From: Halorubrum tebenquichense DSM 14210
GTDB taxonomy: Archaea; Halobacteriota; Halobacteria; Halobacteriales; Haloferacaceae
Length of the DNA: 64,000 bases
Direction: 5' to 3'
NCBI RefSeq assembly: GCF_000337415.1
Contig: NZ_AOJD01000045.1
Location: 51,990-115,989, forward strand
The number at the start of each line of letters is the position of its first letter. The stretch's first letter is position 1. Below the pieces are notes generated by a model. That model saw only the letters and a list, made by a program, of their open reading frames with translations. It did no database searches and was not told where the DNA came from. The translations under genes and the position numbers were made by a program. Positions 33,498 through 45,028 of this stretch are shown piece after piece.

Positions 33498-35327
33498 ATG
33501 GCACAAGCAGAACGCGAAGCGAAGGTGTACGTCAACGGGAGCCTCGTGGGCACCCACGAGAACCCGGACGAGCTCGCCGAACAGATCCGAGAGGCGCGCC
33601 GCCGCGGCGACGTGAGCGAGATGGTGAACGTCTCGGTGAAAGACCGGACCCGAGAGGTCATCGTCAACGCCGACGCGGGGCGGGCGCGACGCCCGCTCAT
33701 CGTCGTCGAGAACGGCGAACCGCTCCTCGGCGACGAGGAGATCGAGGCGCTCGAACGCGGCGACGTCGAGTTCGAGGACCTCGTCGAACGCGGCTACGTC
33801 GAGTTCATCGACGCCGAGGAGGAGGAGGACATCCTCGTCGCCGTCGACGAGGAGGACGTGTCCGACGACCACACGCACCTCGAGATCGACCCACAGCTCG
33901 TGTTCGGCATCGGCGCGGGGATGATCCCGTACCCCGAGCACAACGCCTCTCCCCGCATTACGATGGGCGCGGGGATGATGAAGCAGTCGCTCGGACTCCC
34001 CTCGGCGAACTACCGGATCCGGCCGGACACGCGTCAGCACCTCCTCCACTACCCGCAGTTGGCGATGGTGAAGACGCAGACCTCCGACCAGATCAGCTTC
34101 GACAAGCGGCCGGCGGCGCAGAACTTCGTCGTCGCCGTGATGTCCTACGAGGGCTTCAACATCGAGGACGCGCTGGTAATGAACCAGGGCTCCGTCGACC
34201 GCGCGCTCACCCGCTCGCACTTCTTCCGGACCTACGAGGGCGAGGAGCGCCGGTACCCCGGCGGCCAGGAGGACCGCTTCGAGATCCCCGACCAGGACGT
34301 GCGCGGCGCTCGCGGCGAGGACGCGTACACCCACCTCGACGAGGACGGGCTCGTCAACCCCGAGACGAAGGTCGACGAGTCGTCGGTCCTGCTCGGCAAG
34401 ACCAGCCCGCCGCGCTTCCTCGAAGAGCCCGACGACATGGGCGGACTCTCTCCGCAGAAGCGCCGGGAGACCTCGGTCACGATGCGCTCCGGCGAATCCG
34501 GCGTCGTCGACACGGTGACGCTGATGGAGGGCGAGGACGGCTCCAAGCTCTCGAAGGTGAAGGTGCGCGACCAGCGCGTCCCCGAACTTGGCGACAAGTT
34601 CGCGTCTCGACACGGCCAGAAGGGCGTCGTGGGCCACCTCGCGCCCCAGGAGGACATGCCGTTCACCGAGGAGGGGGTCGTCCCCGACCTCGTGATGAAC
34701 CCGCACGCGCTGCCGTCGCGGATGACGGTCGGCCACGTGCTGGAGATGCTCGGCGGGAAGGTCGGCTCCCTGCGCGGCTCCCGGGTCGACGGGACGCCGT
34801 TCCAGGGCGAAGACGAGGAGGAGCTCCGCGACGGGCTGGAGGACCACGGGTTCAAGTCCTCCGGCAAGGAGGTCATGTACTCCGGCGTCACCGGCGAGAA
34901 GATCGACGCCGAGATCTTCGTCGGGACGATCTTCTACCACAAGCTGTACCACATGGTGTCGAACAAGCTCCACGCCCGCTCGCGCGGGCCGGTCCAGGTG
35001 CTCACGCGCCAGCCGACCGAGGGGCGCGCCCGCGAGGGCGGGCTGCGCGTCGGGGAGATGGAGCGCGACACGATCATCGGCCACGGCGCGTCGATGGTCC
35101 TCAACGAACGGCTGCTGGAGTCCTCCGACGCCGAGACGGTCCACGTCTCCGCGGAGACGGGGCTCGTCGCCGTCGAGGACCGCGAGCAGCGCCGCGTGTA
35201 CGACCCGGTGACGGGCGACGAGGACGACATCCACGAGCTTGAGGTCAGCTACGCGTTCAAGCTGCTGCTCGACGAGATGATCGCCCTCGGCATCCGACCG
35301 AAACTCGAACTGGAGGACGCGATTTAG
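33498..35327 (+). CDS. rpoB1: DNA-directed RNA polymerase subunit B' (Rpo2 C-terminal part)
   Basis: A 609-residue C-terminal half of the second-largest subunit, including the hybrid-binding region and wall. Motifs are [16 protein letters not shown] (about residue 214), [13 protein letters not shown] (about 370) and the C-terminal clamp region with [24 protein letters not shown] sequence. The ATG at 33498 lies one base after the rpoB'' stop. The fork-to-hybrid junction matches the known B''/B' split. It is cotranscribed with rpoA', which starts on the next base after its stop. Confidence 0.96.
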   Translation: MAQAEREAKVYVNGSLVGTHENPDELAEQIREARRRGDVSEMVNVSVKDRTREVIVNADAGRARRPLIVVENGEPLLGDEEIEALERGDVEFEDLVERGYVEFIDAEEEEDILVAVDEEDVSDDHTHLEIDPQLVFGIGAGMIPYPEHNASPRITMGAGMMKQSLGLPSANYRIRPDTRQHLLHYPQLAMVKTQTSDQISFDKRPAAQNFVVAVMSYEGFNIEDALVMNQGSVDRALTRSHFFRTYEGEERRYPGGQEDRFEIPDQDVRGARGEDAYTHLDEDGLVNPETKVDESSVLLGKTSPPRFLEEPDDMGGLSPQKRRETSVTMRSGESGVVDTVTLMEGEDGSKLSKVKVRDQRVPELGDKFASRHGQKGVVGHLAPQEDMPFTEEGVVPDLVMNPHALPSRMTVGHVLEMLGGKVGSLRGSRVDGTPFQGEDEEELRDGLEDHGFKSSGKEVMYSGVTGEKIDAEIFVGTIFYHKLYHMVSNKLHARSRGPVQVLTRQPTEGRAREGGLRVGEMERDTIIGHGASMVLNERLLESSDAETVHVSAETGLVAVEDREQRRVYDPVTGDEDDIHELEVSYAFKLLLDEMIALGIRPKLELEDAI

Positions 35328-38261
35328 ATGTCAATGCAAACACCGAAAGTGCTCGGCGGGATCGACTTCGGACTCATGGACCCGGAGACGTACCGGGACA
35401 TGTCCGCGACGAAGGTGATCACGGCCGACACGTACGACGACGACGGCTATCCGATCGACATGGGGCTGATGGACCCGCGACTGGGCGTCATCGACCCCGG
35501 CCTGGAGTGCCGGACCTGCGGCTCCCACTCCGGCTCCTGTAACGGCCACTTCGGCCACATCGAGCTGGCCGCGCCGGTCATCCACGTGGGCTTCACGAAG
35601 CTCATCCGGCGGCTGCTCCGCTCGACGTGCCGGGAGTGCGGTCGGCTGGCCTTGGACGACGCGCAGCGCGACGAGTTCCGCGACCGCTACGAGCGGGCGA
35701 AGGAGCTCGGCGACGACGAACACGACGTGTTGAAGGCGGCCGTCCGGCAGGCCCGGAAGGCGTCGACCTGCCCGTTCTGCGGCGAGCCGCAGGCCGACAT
35801 CAAACACGAGAAGCCGACGACCTACTACGAGGTCCAGGACGTGCTCTCGGGCGACTACTCCGAGCGCATCGCGGCCGCGATGCAGCCCGACGAGGAGGAG
35901 GACGACCCGGGTACCTCGCCGCAGGAGCTGGCCGAGAAGACCGACATCGCGCTCGACCGGGTCAACGACATCATGGCGGGCGAGTTCCGCCCGCGCAAGG
36001 AGGACCGCCGGGCCATCGAGACGGCGCTCGACGTTGACCTCACGGAGGAGGACATGAACAAGCTGATGCCCTCGGACATCCGCGACTGGTTCGAGGACAT
36101 CCCGGACGAGGACCTCGAGGTCCTCGGCATCGACTCCGAGCACTCCCGCCCGGAGTGGATGATCCTGACGGTGCTGCCGGTGCCGCCGGTCACCACCCGC
36201 CCCTCGATCACGCTCGACAACGGGCAGCGCTCCGAGGACGACCTCACGCACAAGCTGGTCGACATCATCCGGATCAACCAGCGGTTCATGGAGAACCGCG
36301 AGGCCGGTGCCCCGCAGTTGATCATCGAGGACCTCTGGGAGCTGCTCCAGTACCACGTCACCACGTTCGTCGACAACGAGATCAGCGGGACGCCGCCGGC
36401 GCGACACCGCTCCGGCCGCCCCCTTAAGACCCTCAGCCAGCGGCTGAAGGGCAAGGAGGGTCGCTTCCGCGGATCGCTGTCCGGGAAGCGCGTGAACTTC
36501 TCCGCCCGGACCGTCATCTCGCCGGACCCGACGCTGTCGCTGAACGAGGTCGGCGTCCCGGACCGGGTCGCCAAGGAGATGACCCAGACGCTCAACGTCA
36601 CCGAGCGCAACGTCGACGAGGCGCGCCAGTACGTCCGGAACGGGCCGGAGGCCCACCCCGGGGCCAACTACGTGCGCCGCCCCGACGGCCGCCGGCTGAA
36701 GGTGACCGAGAAGAACTGCGAGGAACTCGCTGAGAAGGTCGAGCCGGACTGGGAGGTCAACCGCCACCTCGTGGACGGCGACATCGTGATCTTCAACCGG
36801 CAGCCCTCGCTGCACCGGATGTCCATCATGGCCCACGAGGTCGTGGTGATGCCGTACAAGACGTTCCGGCTCAACACCGTCGTCTGTCCGCCGTACAACG
36901 CCGACTTCGACGGCGACGAGATGAACATGCACGCGCTCCAGAACGAGGAGGCCCGCGCCGAGGCGCGCGTCCTCATGCGCGTCCAAGAGCAGATCCTGAG
37001 CCCCCGCTTCGGCGGGAACATCATCGGCGCGATCCAGGACCACATCTCCGGGACCTACCTGCTCACCAACTCGAACCCCGAGTTCTCGGAGACGCAGGCG
37101 CTCGACCTGCTGCGCGCGACCCGCGTCGACGAGCTGCCCGAGGCGGACGGCGTCGACGACGAGGGCCAGGAGTTCTGGACCGGTCGGACGCTGTTCTCGG
37201 AGCTGCTCCCCGACGACCTGGACCTCTCGTTCACCTCCTCGGCGGGCGACGACGTCGTCATTGAGGACGGCCAGCTAATCCGCGGCACCATCGACGAGGA
37301 CGCGGTCGGCGCGTTCGGCGGCGAGGTCGTCGACACGCTCACGAAGGAGTACGGCGAGACGCGCTCGCGCGTGTTCATCAACGAGATCGCGTCGCTGGCG
37401 ATGCGCGCGATCATGAACTTCGGGTTCTCGATCGGGATCGACGACGAGTCGATCCCCCCGGAGGCCGAAGAGCAGGTCGACGACGCCATCGAGAGCGCCT
37501 ACGACCGCGTTCAGGAGCTGATCGCGACCTACGAGGCCGGCGAGCTGGAGTCGCTCCCCGGCCGCGGCGTCGACGAGACGCTGGAGATGAAGATCATGCA
37601 GACGCTCGGGAAGGCCCGCGACTCCGCCGGCGAGATCGCCGACCAGCACTTCGGCGACGACAACCCGGCGGTCGTGATGGCCCGCTCGGGCGCGCGTGGC
37701 TCGATGCTGAACCTGACGCAGATGGCCGGCTCCGTCGGCCAGCAGGCGGTCCGCGGCGAGCGGATCAACCGCGGCTACGAGGACCGGACGCTCTCGCACT
37801 ACCGGCCGAACGACCTCTCCTCGGAGGCGCACGGCTTCGTGGAGAACTCCTACCGCGGCGGGCTCACTCCCGAGGAGTTCTTCTTCCACGCGATGGGCGG
37901 CCGCGAGGGGCTGGTCGACACGGCGGTCCGGACCTCCAAGTCCGGCTACCTCCAGCGCCGGCTCATCAACGCGCTCTCCGAGTTGGAGGCGCAGTACGAC
38001 GGCACGGTCCGGGACACCTCGGGTCGGATCGTCCAGTTCGAGTTCGGCGAGGACGGCACTTCGCCCGTGAAGGTCTCCTCCGGCGAGGAGGACGGGATCG
38101 ACGTCGACGGGATCGTCGACCGCGTCGTCGACGCCGAGTTCGAGTCCGGCGAGGAGAAAGAGCGCTTCCTCGGCGAGCGCGAGCCGCCGACGAACCTCTC
38201 GGAGCACGCCGGGCCGGGCCTGAACAAGGCCGGCGAGCTGGAGGTGGAGTCGGATGACTGA
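35328..38261 (+). CDS. rpoA1: DNA-directed RNA polymerase subunit A' (Rpo1 N-terminal part)
   Basis: A 977-residue N-terminal part of the largest subunit. The N-terminal zinc clamp has [17 protein letters not shown] (about residues 61-77) and a second Cys set at CRECG and CPFCGEP. The catalytic magnesium loop [10 protein letters not shown] is at about residue 524, with the bridge helix and trigger loop regions following. Residues 185-265 contain an acidic insert rich in Asp and Glu with a helix-turn-helix-like piece. It starts immediately after rpoB' and overlaps rpoA'' by eight bases. Confidence 0.96.
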   Translation: MSMQTPKVLGGIDFGLMDPETYRDMSATKVITADTYDDDGYPIDMGLMDPRLGVIDPGLECRTCGSHSGSCNGHFGHIELAAPVIHVGFTKLIRRLLRSTCRECGRLALDDAQRDEFRDRYERAKELGDDEHDVLKAAVRQARKASTCPFCGEPQADIKHEKPTTYYEVQDVLSGDYSERIAAAMQPDEEEDDPGTSPQELAEKTDIALDRVNDIMAGEFRPRKEDRRAIETALDVDLTEEDMNKLMPSDIRDWFEDIPDEDLEVLGIDSEHSRPEWMILTVLPVPPVTTRPSITLDNGQRSEDDLTHKLVDIIRINQRFMENREAGAPQLIIEDLWELLQYHVTTFVDNEISGTPPARHRSGRPLKTLSQRLKGKEGRFRGSLSGKRVNFSARTVISPDPTLSLNEVGVPDRVAKEMTQTLNVTERNVDEARQYVRNGPEAHPGANYVRRPDGRRLKVTEKNCEELAEKVEPDWEVNRHLVDGDIVIFNRQPSLHRMSIMAHEVVVMPYKTFRLNTVVCPPYNADFDGDEMNMHALQNEEARAEARVLMRVQEQILSPRFGGNIIGAIQDHISGTYLLTNSNPEFSETQALDLLRATRVDELPEADGVDDEGQEFWTGRTLFSELLPDDLDLSFTSSAGDDVVIEDGQLIRGTIDEDAVGAFGGEVVDTLTKEYGETRSRVFINEIASLAMRAIMNFGFSIGIDDESIPPEAEEQVDDAIESAYDRVQELIATYEAGELESLPGRGVDETLEMKIMQTLGKARDSAGEIADQHFGDDNPAVVMARSGARGSMLNLTQMAGSVGQQAVRGERINRGYEDRTLSHYRPNDLSSEAHGFVENSYRGGLTPEEFFFHAMGGREGLVDTAVRTSKSGYLQRRLINALSELEAQYDGTVRDTSGRIVQFEFGEDGTSPVKVSSGEEDGIDVDGIVDRVVDAEFESGEEKERFLGEREPPTNLSEHAGPGLNKAGELEVESDD

Positions 38262-39468
38262 CTACGAGCACGTCACCGACGACATGGAGGCGGTCGTCGA
38301 GGCGACCGAACTCCCCCGCCGCCTCAAGACGAAGGTGTACGAGGCGCTCGACCGCAAGGCCGAGGAGACCGGCGAGGTCACCATCGAGCAGGCGACCGAC
38401 GTCGTCGAGGGCGTCCGGAACCGCTACGAGCAGACGCGGGTCGACCCCCTCGACCCCGTCGGCACCGTCTCGGCGCAGTCGATCGGCGAACCGGGGACGC
38501 AGATGACGATGAACACGTTCCACTACGCCGGCGTCGCCGAGATCGACGTCACGCAGGGGCTCCCGCGGCTCATCGAGCTGGTGGACGCCCGGAAGACGCC
38601 GGACACGCCGATGATGACGGTGCACCTCGAAGACGAGTACGCGACCGACCGCGAGAAGGCCCACGAGGTCGTCTGGTCGATCGAGGCGACGCGCATCCTC
38701 GCGCTCGGCGACGTGTCGACGAACGTCGCGGACATGCTGGTCCGGATCGACTTGAATGACGACACGCTCTTGGAGCGGTGGCCCACCCACTCGAACCCCT
38801 CCGAGATCGCGGAGATCATCGCTGAGACGATCGAGGACGCGCTCGGCGTGAACGCCCGGCAGTCGGGCACCGTGATCGAGTTCGGTCCCAACGAGCCGAG
38901 CTACCGCGAGCTGCTCCAGCTCGTCGAGCGGCTCCGGGAGATCGTGTTCAAGGGGATCGAGGAGATCGAACGCGTCGTCATCCGCAAAGAGGAGATCGAC
39001 GGCGACGAGGAGTTCGTCCTCTACACCGAGGGGTCGGCGTTCGGCGACACCCTCGCGATCGAGGGCGTCGACGCCTCCCGGTCGACGTGTAACAACATCC
39101 ACGAGATCTACCGGAACCTCGGCGTCGAGGCGGCCCGCGAGACGATCATCGACGAGACGAAGAACACGCTCGAAGAGCAGGGGCTCGACGACGTGAACGT
39201 CCGGCACCTCATGCTCGTCGCGGACATCATGACGAACAACGGCGAGATCGAGTCGATCGGCCGGCACGGCATCTCCGGCAACAAGGACTCGGTGCTCGCG
39301 CGAGCGGCGTTCGAGGTGACGGTGAACCACCTGCTCGACGCCGCGATCCACGGCGAGTACGACGAGCTCGACGGCGTCATCGAGAACGTCATCGCCGGCA
39401 AACCCATCTCGATGGGGACCGGCGACGTCGACCTCCGGATGGGGTCGCGCGTCGTGAGCGACGACTAA
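38254..39468 (+). CDS. rpoA2: DNA-directed RNA polymerase subunit A'' (Rpo1 C-terminal part)
   Basis: A 404-residue C-terminal part of the largest subunit, with the jaw and cleft. The trigger-loop continuation is [19 protein letters not shown] (about residues 68-86), and the conserved end of the cleft is [19 protein letters not shown] (about 330). The start overlaps the rpoA' reading frame by eight bases and its stop overlaps the next gene start by one base, which supports tight operon translation. Confidence 0.96.
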   Translation: MTDYEHVTDDMEAVVEATELPRRLKTKVYEALDRKAEETGEVTIEQATDVVEGVRNRYEQTRVDPLDPVGTVSAQSIGEPGTQMTMNTFHYAGVAEIDVTQGLPRLIELVDARKTPDTPMMTVHLEDEYATDREKAHEVVWSIEATRILALGDVSTNVADMLVRIDLNDDTLLERWPTHSNPSEIAEIIAETIEDALGVNARQSGTVIEFGPNEPSYRELLQLVERLREIVFKGIEEIERVVIRKEEIDGDEEFVLYTEGSAFGDTLAIEGVDASRSTCNNIHEIYRNLGVEAARETIIDETKNTLEEQGLDDVNVRHLMLVADIMTNNGEIESIGRHGISGNKDSVLARAAFEVTVNHLLDAAIHGEYDELDGVIENVIAGKPISMGTGDVDLRMGSRVVSDD

Positions 39469-39887
39469 TGTACGTCGAGCTCTCCGACGAGGCGCGGCGG
39501 TACATCGGTCGGTTCGACGAGCTGACCGGCGTCACGCCGACCGACTGCCTCGTGGAGGGCGACCGCCTCGTGTTCGTGGTGCCCGCCGGCGAGATGGCGG
39601 CCGCGATCGGGCAGGGCGGCGAGACCGTCGCGGAGGCCGAACGCCGGCTCGCGAAGTCGATCGAACTGGTCGAGGACGCGGACACGGCCGAGGCGTTCGT
39701 CGCGAGCACGCTCGCCCCGGCGGCCGTCAACGCCGTCACCATCTCCGAGCAGAACGACCGCGTGGCGTACGTCGAGGTGCCCGAGGCCGACCGCGGCGTC
39801 GCAATCGGCGCGGACGGCGCGAACATCGAGACCGCCCGTCGGCTCGCCGAGCGGCACTACGACGTCGACGACGTCCAGTTGACCTGA
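39468..39887 (+). CDS. nusA: NusA-like transcription elongation factor (two KH domains)
   Basis: A 139-residue archaeal NusA homologue made only of the two KH domains. The GXXG-type loops are AIGQGGETVAEAERR (about residue 46) and AIGADGANIETARRL (about 105). It lacks the bacterial N-terminal and S1 domains, as is usual in archaea. It is the last gene of the rpo operon; its ATG shares one base with the rpoA'' stop. It probably binds nascent RNA or ribosomal transcripts. Hairpin DNA follows 158 bases downstream. Confidence 0.92.
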   Translation: MYVELSDEARRYIGRFDELTGVTPTDCLVEGDRLVFVVPAGEMAAAIGQGGETVAEAERRLAKSIELVEDADTAEAFVASTLAPAAVNAVTISEQNDRVAYVEVPEADRGVAIGADGANIETARRLAERHYDVDDVQLT

Positions 39888-40044
39888 CGCGCGTCGTTCG
39901 GCTGACTCGACCGGCGTCCCGTTCCCCCGCCGCCCGCGACAGCGGCGGGCGTCCCGGGAACTGACCTCTTCAGGCAGACCGCACGAACGACGACGTCTCG
40001 CGTCAGCTTATCGGCTCAGCGTTGTTTTGCGTCCGTCGTTCGAT

Positions 40045-40106
40045 CCGCGAAACGCCCTCAGATTCCGCAAGCGGTGCCTCTCGACCGATCTGAGGGCGTT
40101 TCGCGG
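40045..40106 (+). repeat. 19-bp perfect hairpin between nusA and rpsL
   Basis: The arms 40045-40063 and 40088-40106 are exact reverse complements (start ccgcgaaacg, centre loop 24 bases). The element ends 14 bases before the probable TATA box of the rpsL transcript (gcttaagtag, 40121-40130). It could end the polymerase transcript, protect its 3' end or bind a regulator of the ribosomal genes. The rest of the 266-base gap shows nothing else. Confidence 0.7.
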
Positions 40107-40153
40107 CGGAGAAAGACGACGCTTAAGTAGCTCCGTTCGGAAGTAGACGTACG

Positions 40154-40582
40154 ATGGCGAACGGCAAGTACGCGGCCCGTAAGCTCAAAAAGGACCGGCA
40201 GAAGCGGCGCTGGTCCGACTCCGAGTACGCTCGGCGAGAGCGCGGGCTCAAAAAGAAGTCCGACCCCCTGGAGGGTGCCCCGCAGGCGCGCGGCATCGTC
40301 CTAGAGAAGGTCGGCATCGAGGCAAAGCAGCCGAACTCGGCGATCCGAAAGTGCGTCCGGGTTCAGCTCATCAAAAACGGGAAGCAGGTCACCGCGTTCT
40401 GTCCCGGTGACGGCGCGATTTCCTTCATCGACGAACACGACGAGGTCACGATCGCCGGGATCGGCGGCGCGAAGGGTCGCGCGATGGGCGACCTCTCCGG
40501 CGTCAACTACAAGGTCGAGAAGGTCAACGGCGTGTCGATGATCGAACTGGTTCGCGGCAACGCGGAGAAACCGGTCAGATGA
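40154..40582 (+). CDS. rpsL: 30S ribosomal protein S12 (uS12)
   Basis: A 142-residue archaeal S12. Conserved decoding-centre pieces are [33 protein letters not shown] (about residues 55-68) and [14 protein letters not shown], with the loop that contacts the codon-anticodon helix. The basic N-terminus ([19 protein letters not shown]) is typical. It overlaps rpsG by four bases. The ATG at 40154 lies about 25 bases after the gcttaagtag TATA box, giving a nearly leaderless mRNA. Confidence 0.97.
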   Translation: MANGKYAARKLKKDRQKRRWSDSEYARRERGLKKKSDPLEGAPQARGIVLEKVGIEAKQPNSAIRKCVRVQLIKNGKQVTAFCPGDGAISFIDEHDEVTIAGIGGAKGRAMGDLSGVNYKVEKVNGVSMIELVRGNAEKPVR

Positions 40583-41232
40583 GCGGTGAGGAGACCGAGG
40601 CGGCGTCCGACGAGGACGTCGCCGCCGACGAGCCGGACCCGGACGCGCCCGCGTCCAGCGAGGCCGCAAACGAGAACGCCACGCTGTTCGGCGTCTGGGA
40701 CGTCACCGAGATCGCCTACGAGGACCCCTCCACGAAGCGGTACATGACGGTGACGCCCATCGCGCACACGATGGGCCGCCACGCGTCAAAGCAGTTCAAA
40801 AAGTCCGAAATCTCGCTGGTCGAGCGGCTGATCAACCGCCTGATGCAGACCGACGAGAACACGGGCAAGAAGCAGCAGGCGACCCGGATCGTCCGTGACG
40901 CCTTCGACATCGTCCACGAGCGGACCGAGGAGAACCCGGTCCAGATCCTCGTGACGGCCGTCGAGAACGCCGCGCCCCGCGAGGAGACCGTCCGCCTGAA
41001 GTACGGCGGCATCTCCGTCCCGAAGGCGGTCGACGTCGCGCCTCAGCGCCGCGTCGATCAGGCGCTGCTTTTCATCTCCGACGGCGTCGCCAGCGCGACG
41101 TACAAGTCGACGACCTCCGCCGCCGAGGCGCTCGCGAACGAGCTGGTCGCCGCCGCCGACTACGACGTCGAGGGCTCCTACTCCATCTCGCAGAAGGAGG
41201 AGCGCGAACGCGTCGCCGCCGCGGCCCGCTGA
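40579..41232 (+). CDS. rpsG: 30S ribosomal protein S7 (uS7)
   Basis: A 217-residue archaeal S7 with the usual acidic haloarchaeal N-terminal extension (about 35 residues, [17 protein letters not shown]). The core begins [10 protein letters not shown] and contains [17 protein letters not shown] and the helix [16 protein letters not shown]. It organises the 16S rRNA 3' major domain. It is translationally coupled to rpsL. The elongation factor 2 gene that often follows in archaea is not next; an unrelated transporter gene is. Confidence 0.96.
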   Translation: MSGEETEAASDEDVAADEPDPDAPASSEAANENATLFGVWDVTEIAYEDPSTKRYMTVTPIAHTMGRHASKQFKKSEISLVERLINRLMQTDENTGKKQQATRIVRDAFDIVHERTEENPVQILVTAVENAAPREETVRLKYGGISVPKAVDVAPQRRVDQALLFISDGVASATYKSTTSAAEALANELVAAADYDVEGSYSISQKEERERVAAAAR

Positions 41233-41409
41233 CGTCGGACCGACCGACGGGCCGTTTCGCTCCGATTCGCTACACCGACCACCCACGGGTCCGTCGCGAC
41301 CGCCTCGCGAGGCGTCCCGAGAGTCTCGACCGTTCCCGTCACCGCTCGCGGCGAACGTTTCGGATCCCAGATACTTACTTACCGCTGGTACAGAGACACG
41401 TTCACGGGT

Positions 41410-42717
41410 ATGGCTAACGCACTCACGCGGTCGTGGCACCGGTATCGCGCGGTACCGATCGTCTACCGGATCGGGCTGGCCTTCGTGCTCGGCTCGCTCG
41501 TCGGACTCGCGGTGGGGCAGCCCGCGACGGCGCTCCAGCCGCTCGGCGACCTGTTCGTGAACCTCCTGAGCATGCTGATCGTCCCCATCGTCGTGTTCAC
41601 CCTCCTGATGGGGGCGCGCCGGCTCTCGCCGAGCAACCTCGGCAAGATCGGCGGGCAGGTGGTGGGGCTGTACGCGCTCACCTCGGCCGCGGCGGTCGGG
41701 TTCGGGCTGCTGGTCGCGAACCTCGTCGATCCGGGGGTCAACCTCGAACTGGGCGACGCGGAGGCACAGACCGCGGAGGCCCCCGACATCGTCGAGGTGA
41801 TCTTAGGGATCGTCCCCGAAAACCCGATCGGCGCGATGGCCGCCGGCGACATCCTCCCGACCATCTTCTTCGTCATCGTGTTCGGCATCGCGCTGGCGCT
41901 CGTCGAGCAGTCCACCGACTCGCCTGACATCCGGAACGGGGTCGAGTCGTTCTACGACCTCGCGGAGGCCGGGGCCGAGGCGATGTTCAAGGTGGTCTGG
42001 GGCGTGATGGAGTACGGCGTAATCGGCGTGTTCGCCCTGATGGCGGCGGTGTTCGGCGAGGCCGGCGTCGACGCCATCGTCCCGTTCGCGCTGCTCATCG
42101 CGGCGCTCGCGATCGCCGTGGTCGCTCACATCGCGGTCGTCCACCTCGCCGTCCTCGTGCGGCTGCTCGCCGGCCAGTCGCCGGTCGCGTTCCTCACGGG
42201 CGGCCGCGACGCGCTCATCACCGCCTTATCGATCCGTTCTTCGTCCGGGACGCTGCCCGTGACGATGGCGAACGCCGACGACAACTTCCACATCGACGAG
42301 GGGGTGTACAGCTTCTCGCTGCCGCTCGGCGCGACGATCAACATGGACGGTACCGCGCTGTATCAGGGCGTCGCGGCCGTCTTCGCCGCCAACCTCGTCG
42401 GCGTCCAACTGACGCTGGCCGAGCAGGCGACCGTCGTCCTCGTCGCGGTGCTGGCGAGCGTCGGCGCGGCCGGCGTCCCGGGGACCGGCCTCATCATGCT
42501 GACGCTGGTGTTGACGCAGCTCGGACTCCCGCTCGAAGTCGTCGGCTTCGTCGCCGGCGTCGACCCGATACTGGACCGGCTGCGGACGATGACGAACATC
42601 AGCGGCGACCTCGCGGTGACGACGGTCGTCGCCAAGTGGAACGACGCGGTCGACTTCACGCGGGGCGCGTGGGTCGGCGAGAGCGGTGACCCCGGCGTCG
42701 CCGCTGGCGACGACTGA
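41410..42717 (+). CDS. dicarboxylate/amino acid:cation symporter (DAACS family)
   Basis: A 435-residue membrane protein with about eight membrane helices and two re-entrant hairpins. The first carries the Ser-rich tip SSSGTLPVTMANAD (about residue 278), the seventh helix the cation/substrate motif NMDGTALYQ (about 313), and the second hairpin AGVPGTGLIML (about 352). Family members import glutamate, aspartate or C4-dicarboxylates with sodium or protons. The start ATG follows an A/T-rich TATA-like run (atacttactta, about 41370) by about 30 bases. The substrate cannot be told from sequence alone. Confidence 0.9.
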   Translation: MANALTRSWHRYRAVPIVYRIGLAFVLGSLVGLAVGQPATALQPLGDLFVNLLSMLIVPIVVFTLLMGARRLSPSNLGKIGGQVVGLYALTSAAAVGFGLLVANLVDPGVNLELGDAEAQTAEAPDIVEVILGIVPENPIGAMAAGDILPTIFFVIVFGIALALVEQSTDSPDIRNGVESFYDLAEAGAEAMFKVVWGVMEYGVIGVFALMAAVFGEAGVDAIVPFALLIAALAIAVVAHIAVVHLAVLVRLLAGQSPVAFLTGGRDALITALSIRSSSGTLPVTMANADDNFHIDEGVYSFSLPLGATINMDGTALYQGVAAVFAANLVGVQLTLAEQATVVLVAVLASVGAAGVPGTGLIMLTLVLTQLGLPLEVVGFVAGVDPILDRLRTMTNISGDLAVTTVVAKWNDAVDFTRGAWVGESGDPGVAAGDD

Positions 42718-42767
42718 AAAAACGGGAAAATCGGATTTCGCTCGGGCGGTCGGCGTCGACTGCGGAC

Positions 42768-44753
42768 TCAGTCGTCGGCCGGGGCCGCGCCGGAGCCGCC
42801 GTCCGCGTGCTGCTGTTTGACCCACGAGAGCTTGCCGCCGGCCGCGAGGATGTCGCGCTCGCGCTCGGAGGCGTCGAGGTCGGCGGTGAACTCCCACTCG
42901 CCGTTGACGCTCACGGTGAACTCTTCCTGCCCGGAGCGGACGCCCGCGGGCACGTCGTCGACGATCGCGAGGTCGTCGCCCTGGTCGATCCGCTCGTACG
43001 TCTCCTCGTCGATCGCCAGCGGGACGATCCCGAAGTTGAACAGGTTCGCCTTGTGGATGCGGGCGAAGCTCTGTGCGAAGACCGCCTCGATGCCAAGGTA
43101 CATCGGACAGAGGGCGGCGTGCTCGCGCGAGGAGCCCTGACCGTAGTTCTCGCCGGCCACGAGGACGCCGCCGTCGGCGTTGAGCGCGCGCTCGGCGAAC
43201 GTGTCGTCGACGCGCGAGAGCGTGAACTCGGAGAGCTTCTCGATGTTCGAGCGGAACTTCAGGATGTCCGCCGTCGCCGGGATGATGTGGTCGGTGGTGA
43301 TGTTGTCCTCCATCTTGAGGAGGGCCTCACCGCCGTCCACGTCGATGTCGTCTTTCAGCGGCACGTCGCCGATGTTCGGGCCCTTGACCAGGCCGTCGTC
43401 GATCGCCTCGTCGGGCGAGATGATGTCGGAGTCGTCCTCGCCCATGCCGGGGCCGTACTTCGTCCCCATCTCCAGGCCGGGGGCCTCGAGGTCGCCGAGC
43501 TCGTCCGCGAGGTCGCGCGGGTCGACGATTTCGCCGGTGATGGCCGCCGCGGTGGCGACCTCGGGCGAGCAGAGGAAGACGGAGTCGTCCTCGATGCCGG
43601 AGCGACCCTCGAAGTTGCGGTTGAAGGTGCGCAGCGAGACGGAGTCGGAGGCGGGCACGTGACCGATGCCGATACACGCGCCGCAGGTCGCCTCGGAGAA
43701 GTTGACGCCGGCCGCCATCATCTCCGCGGTCCAGCCCTCGCGGGCCAGCATCTCGGACGCCTGCTTCGAACCGGGCGCGACGATCATCTCGGTCTGTTTG
43801 GCGACCTCGCGGTCCTCCAGCATCTTCGCGCTGGGGAGGATGTCCTCGTAGGCACCGTTGGTACAGGAGCCGACGATGACCTGCTCGACGTCAGTTCCCT
43901 CGTACTCGCTGACGGGGGCGACGTTGTCGGGCATCGAGGGCGCGGCCACGAGCGGTTCGAGCTCGGTTAAGTCGACCTCGACGGTCTCCGCGTACTCCGC
44001 GTCGTCGTCGGGCTGGAGGTCGACGTACTCCTCCTCGCGGTCCTGGCGCGCGAGCCAGTCTTTCGTCTTCTCGTCGGTCGCGAAGATCGAAGAGGTCGCG
44101 CCCAGCTCGGTGCCGAGGTTCGTGATCGTAGTGCGCTCGGGGATCGAGAGCTTCTCGGCTCCCGGTCCGGTGTACTCGAAGATCTTGCCCACGCCGCCCT
44201 TGACGGTCAGCTCGCCGAGGAGGTGAAGCGCGATGTCCTTGGCGGTCGCCCACTCGGGGAGCTCGCCTTCGAGGTGGACGTTGACGACCTCAGGCATCTC
44301 GACGTAGTAGGGGCCGCCGCCCATCGCGACGGCGATGTCGAGGCCGCCCGCGCCGATCGCGAGCTGGCCGAGGCCGCCGGGCGTCGGCGTGTGCGAGTCG
44401 GAGCCGAGCAGCGTCTTGCCGGGCGCGGCGAAGTTCTCCTTGTGGACCTGGTGGCAGATCCCGTTGCCGGGGCGGGAGAAGTACGCGCCGTACGTGCCCG
44501 CCGCCGAGCGGAGGAACCGGTGGTCGTCGGTGTTCTTGAAGTCGAACTGGTACGTCTGGTGGTCGCAGTACTGCGCGGCCAGCTCTGTCTGGACCTCGTC
44601 CAGATCGAGCGCCTCGAACTGCAGCCACACCATCGTCCCGGTCGTGTCCTGCGTCAGCACTTGATCGATCTCGATGCCGATCTCCTCGCCGGGCGTCAGC
44701 TCGCCCTCGACGAGATGCTCATCGAGGATCTTCTCTGTAATCGTTTGTCCCAT
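42768..44753 (-). CDS. acnA: aconitate hydratase
   Basis: A 661-residue [4Fe-4S] aconitase that isomerises citrate and isocitrate in the citric acid cycle. The cluster ligands are in GSCTNG (about residue 294) and CGACIG (about 362-367). Substrate contacts appear in GSDSHTPTPGGLG (about 117-129) and, in the C-terminal swivelling domain, YGQGSSREHAAL (about 540). The length and the single-domain order fit the haloarchaeal group close to the mitochondrial type. The ATG at 44753 starts the family-typical MGQTITEKIL. It is monocistronic; a hairpin lies in the divergent gap to dut. Confidence 0.94.
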   Translation of the reverse strand: MGQTITEKILDEHLVEGELTPGEEIGIEIDQVLTQDTTGTMVWLQFEALDLDEVQTELAAQYCDHQTYQFDFKNTDDHRFLRSAAGTYGAYFSRPGNGICHQVHKENFAAPGKTLLGSDSHTPTPGGLGQLAIGAGGLDIAVAMGGGPYYVEMPEVVNVHLEGELPEWATAKDIALHLLGELTVKGGVGKIFEYTGPGAEKLSIPERTTITNLGTELGATSSIFATDEKTKDWLARQDREEEYVDLQPDDDAEYAETVEVDLTELEPLVAAPSMPDNVAPVSEYEGTDVEQVIVGSCTNGAYEDILPSAKMLEDREVAKQTEMIVAPGSKQASEMLAREGWTAEMMAAGVNFSEATCGACIGIGHVPASDSVSLRTFNRNFEGRSGIEDDSVFLCSPEVATAAAITGEIVDPRDLADELGDLEAPGLEMGTKYGPGMGEDDSDIISPDEAIDDGLVKGPNIGDVPLKDDIDVDGGEALLKMEDNITTDHIIPATADILKFRSNIEKLSEFTLSRVDDTFAERALNADGGVLVAGENYGQGSSREHAALCPMYLGIEAVFAQSFARIHKANLFNFGIVPLAIDEETYERIDQGDDLAIVDDVPAGVRSGQEEFTVSVNGEWEFTADLDASERERDILAAGGKLSWVKQQHADGGSGAAPADD

Positions 44754-44906
44754 ATCACGCGAAGATGGCTCTCCCGTGGATATAAAACCCGCGAGTTTCC
44801 CGAAGATCGACCGTGTTAGATCCTCTGATGCGGCAACGATCGCTGTGATCTCCGCGTGGTACCATTCACCGTGAAATACGTACTCGTGCCGACTGTTTTA
44901 GGTCAT

Positions 44907-44940
44907 TAAACGCCTGAAACGTCTGTTTTCGGGCGCTTTA
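44907..44940. repeat. imperfect hairpin in the acn-dut divergent gap
   Basis: The arm taaacgcctgaaa (44907-44919) pairs with tttcgggcgcttta (44927-44940), 13 pairs with one bulge and one G-T. It sits near the middle of the 275-base divergent gap and could be an operator or part of a dut leader. No other motif stands out in the gap. Confidence 0.4.
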
Positions 44941-45028
44941 GCGGTCCCGGTGATACCGGCCGGTTCGACCGCGATCGCCCCGGACCGCGGGCGACATCGT
45001 TTAGGTTCGCCCGTGGTTCCGAACGCGC

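Noticed and set aside
35331..37043. Long minus-strand frame opposite rpoA'
   Set aside because: Shadow of the polymerase gene; composition is that of reversed GC-rich codons.
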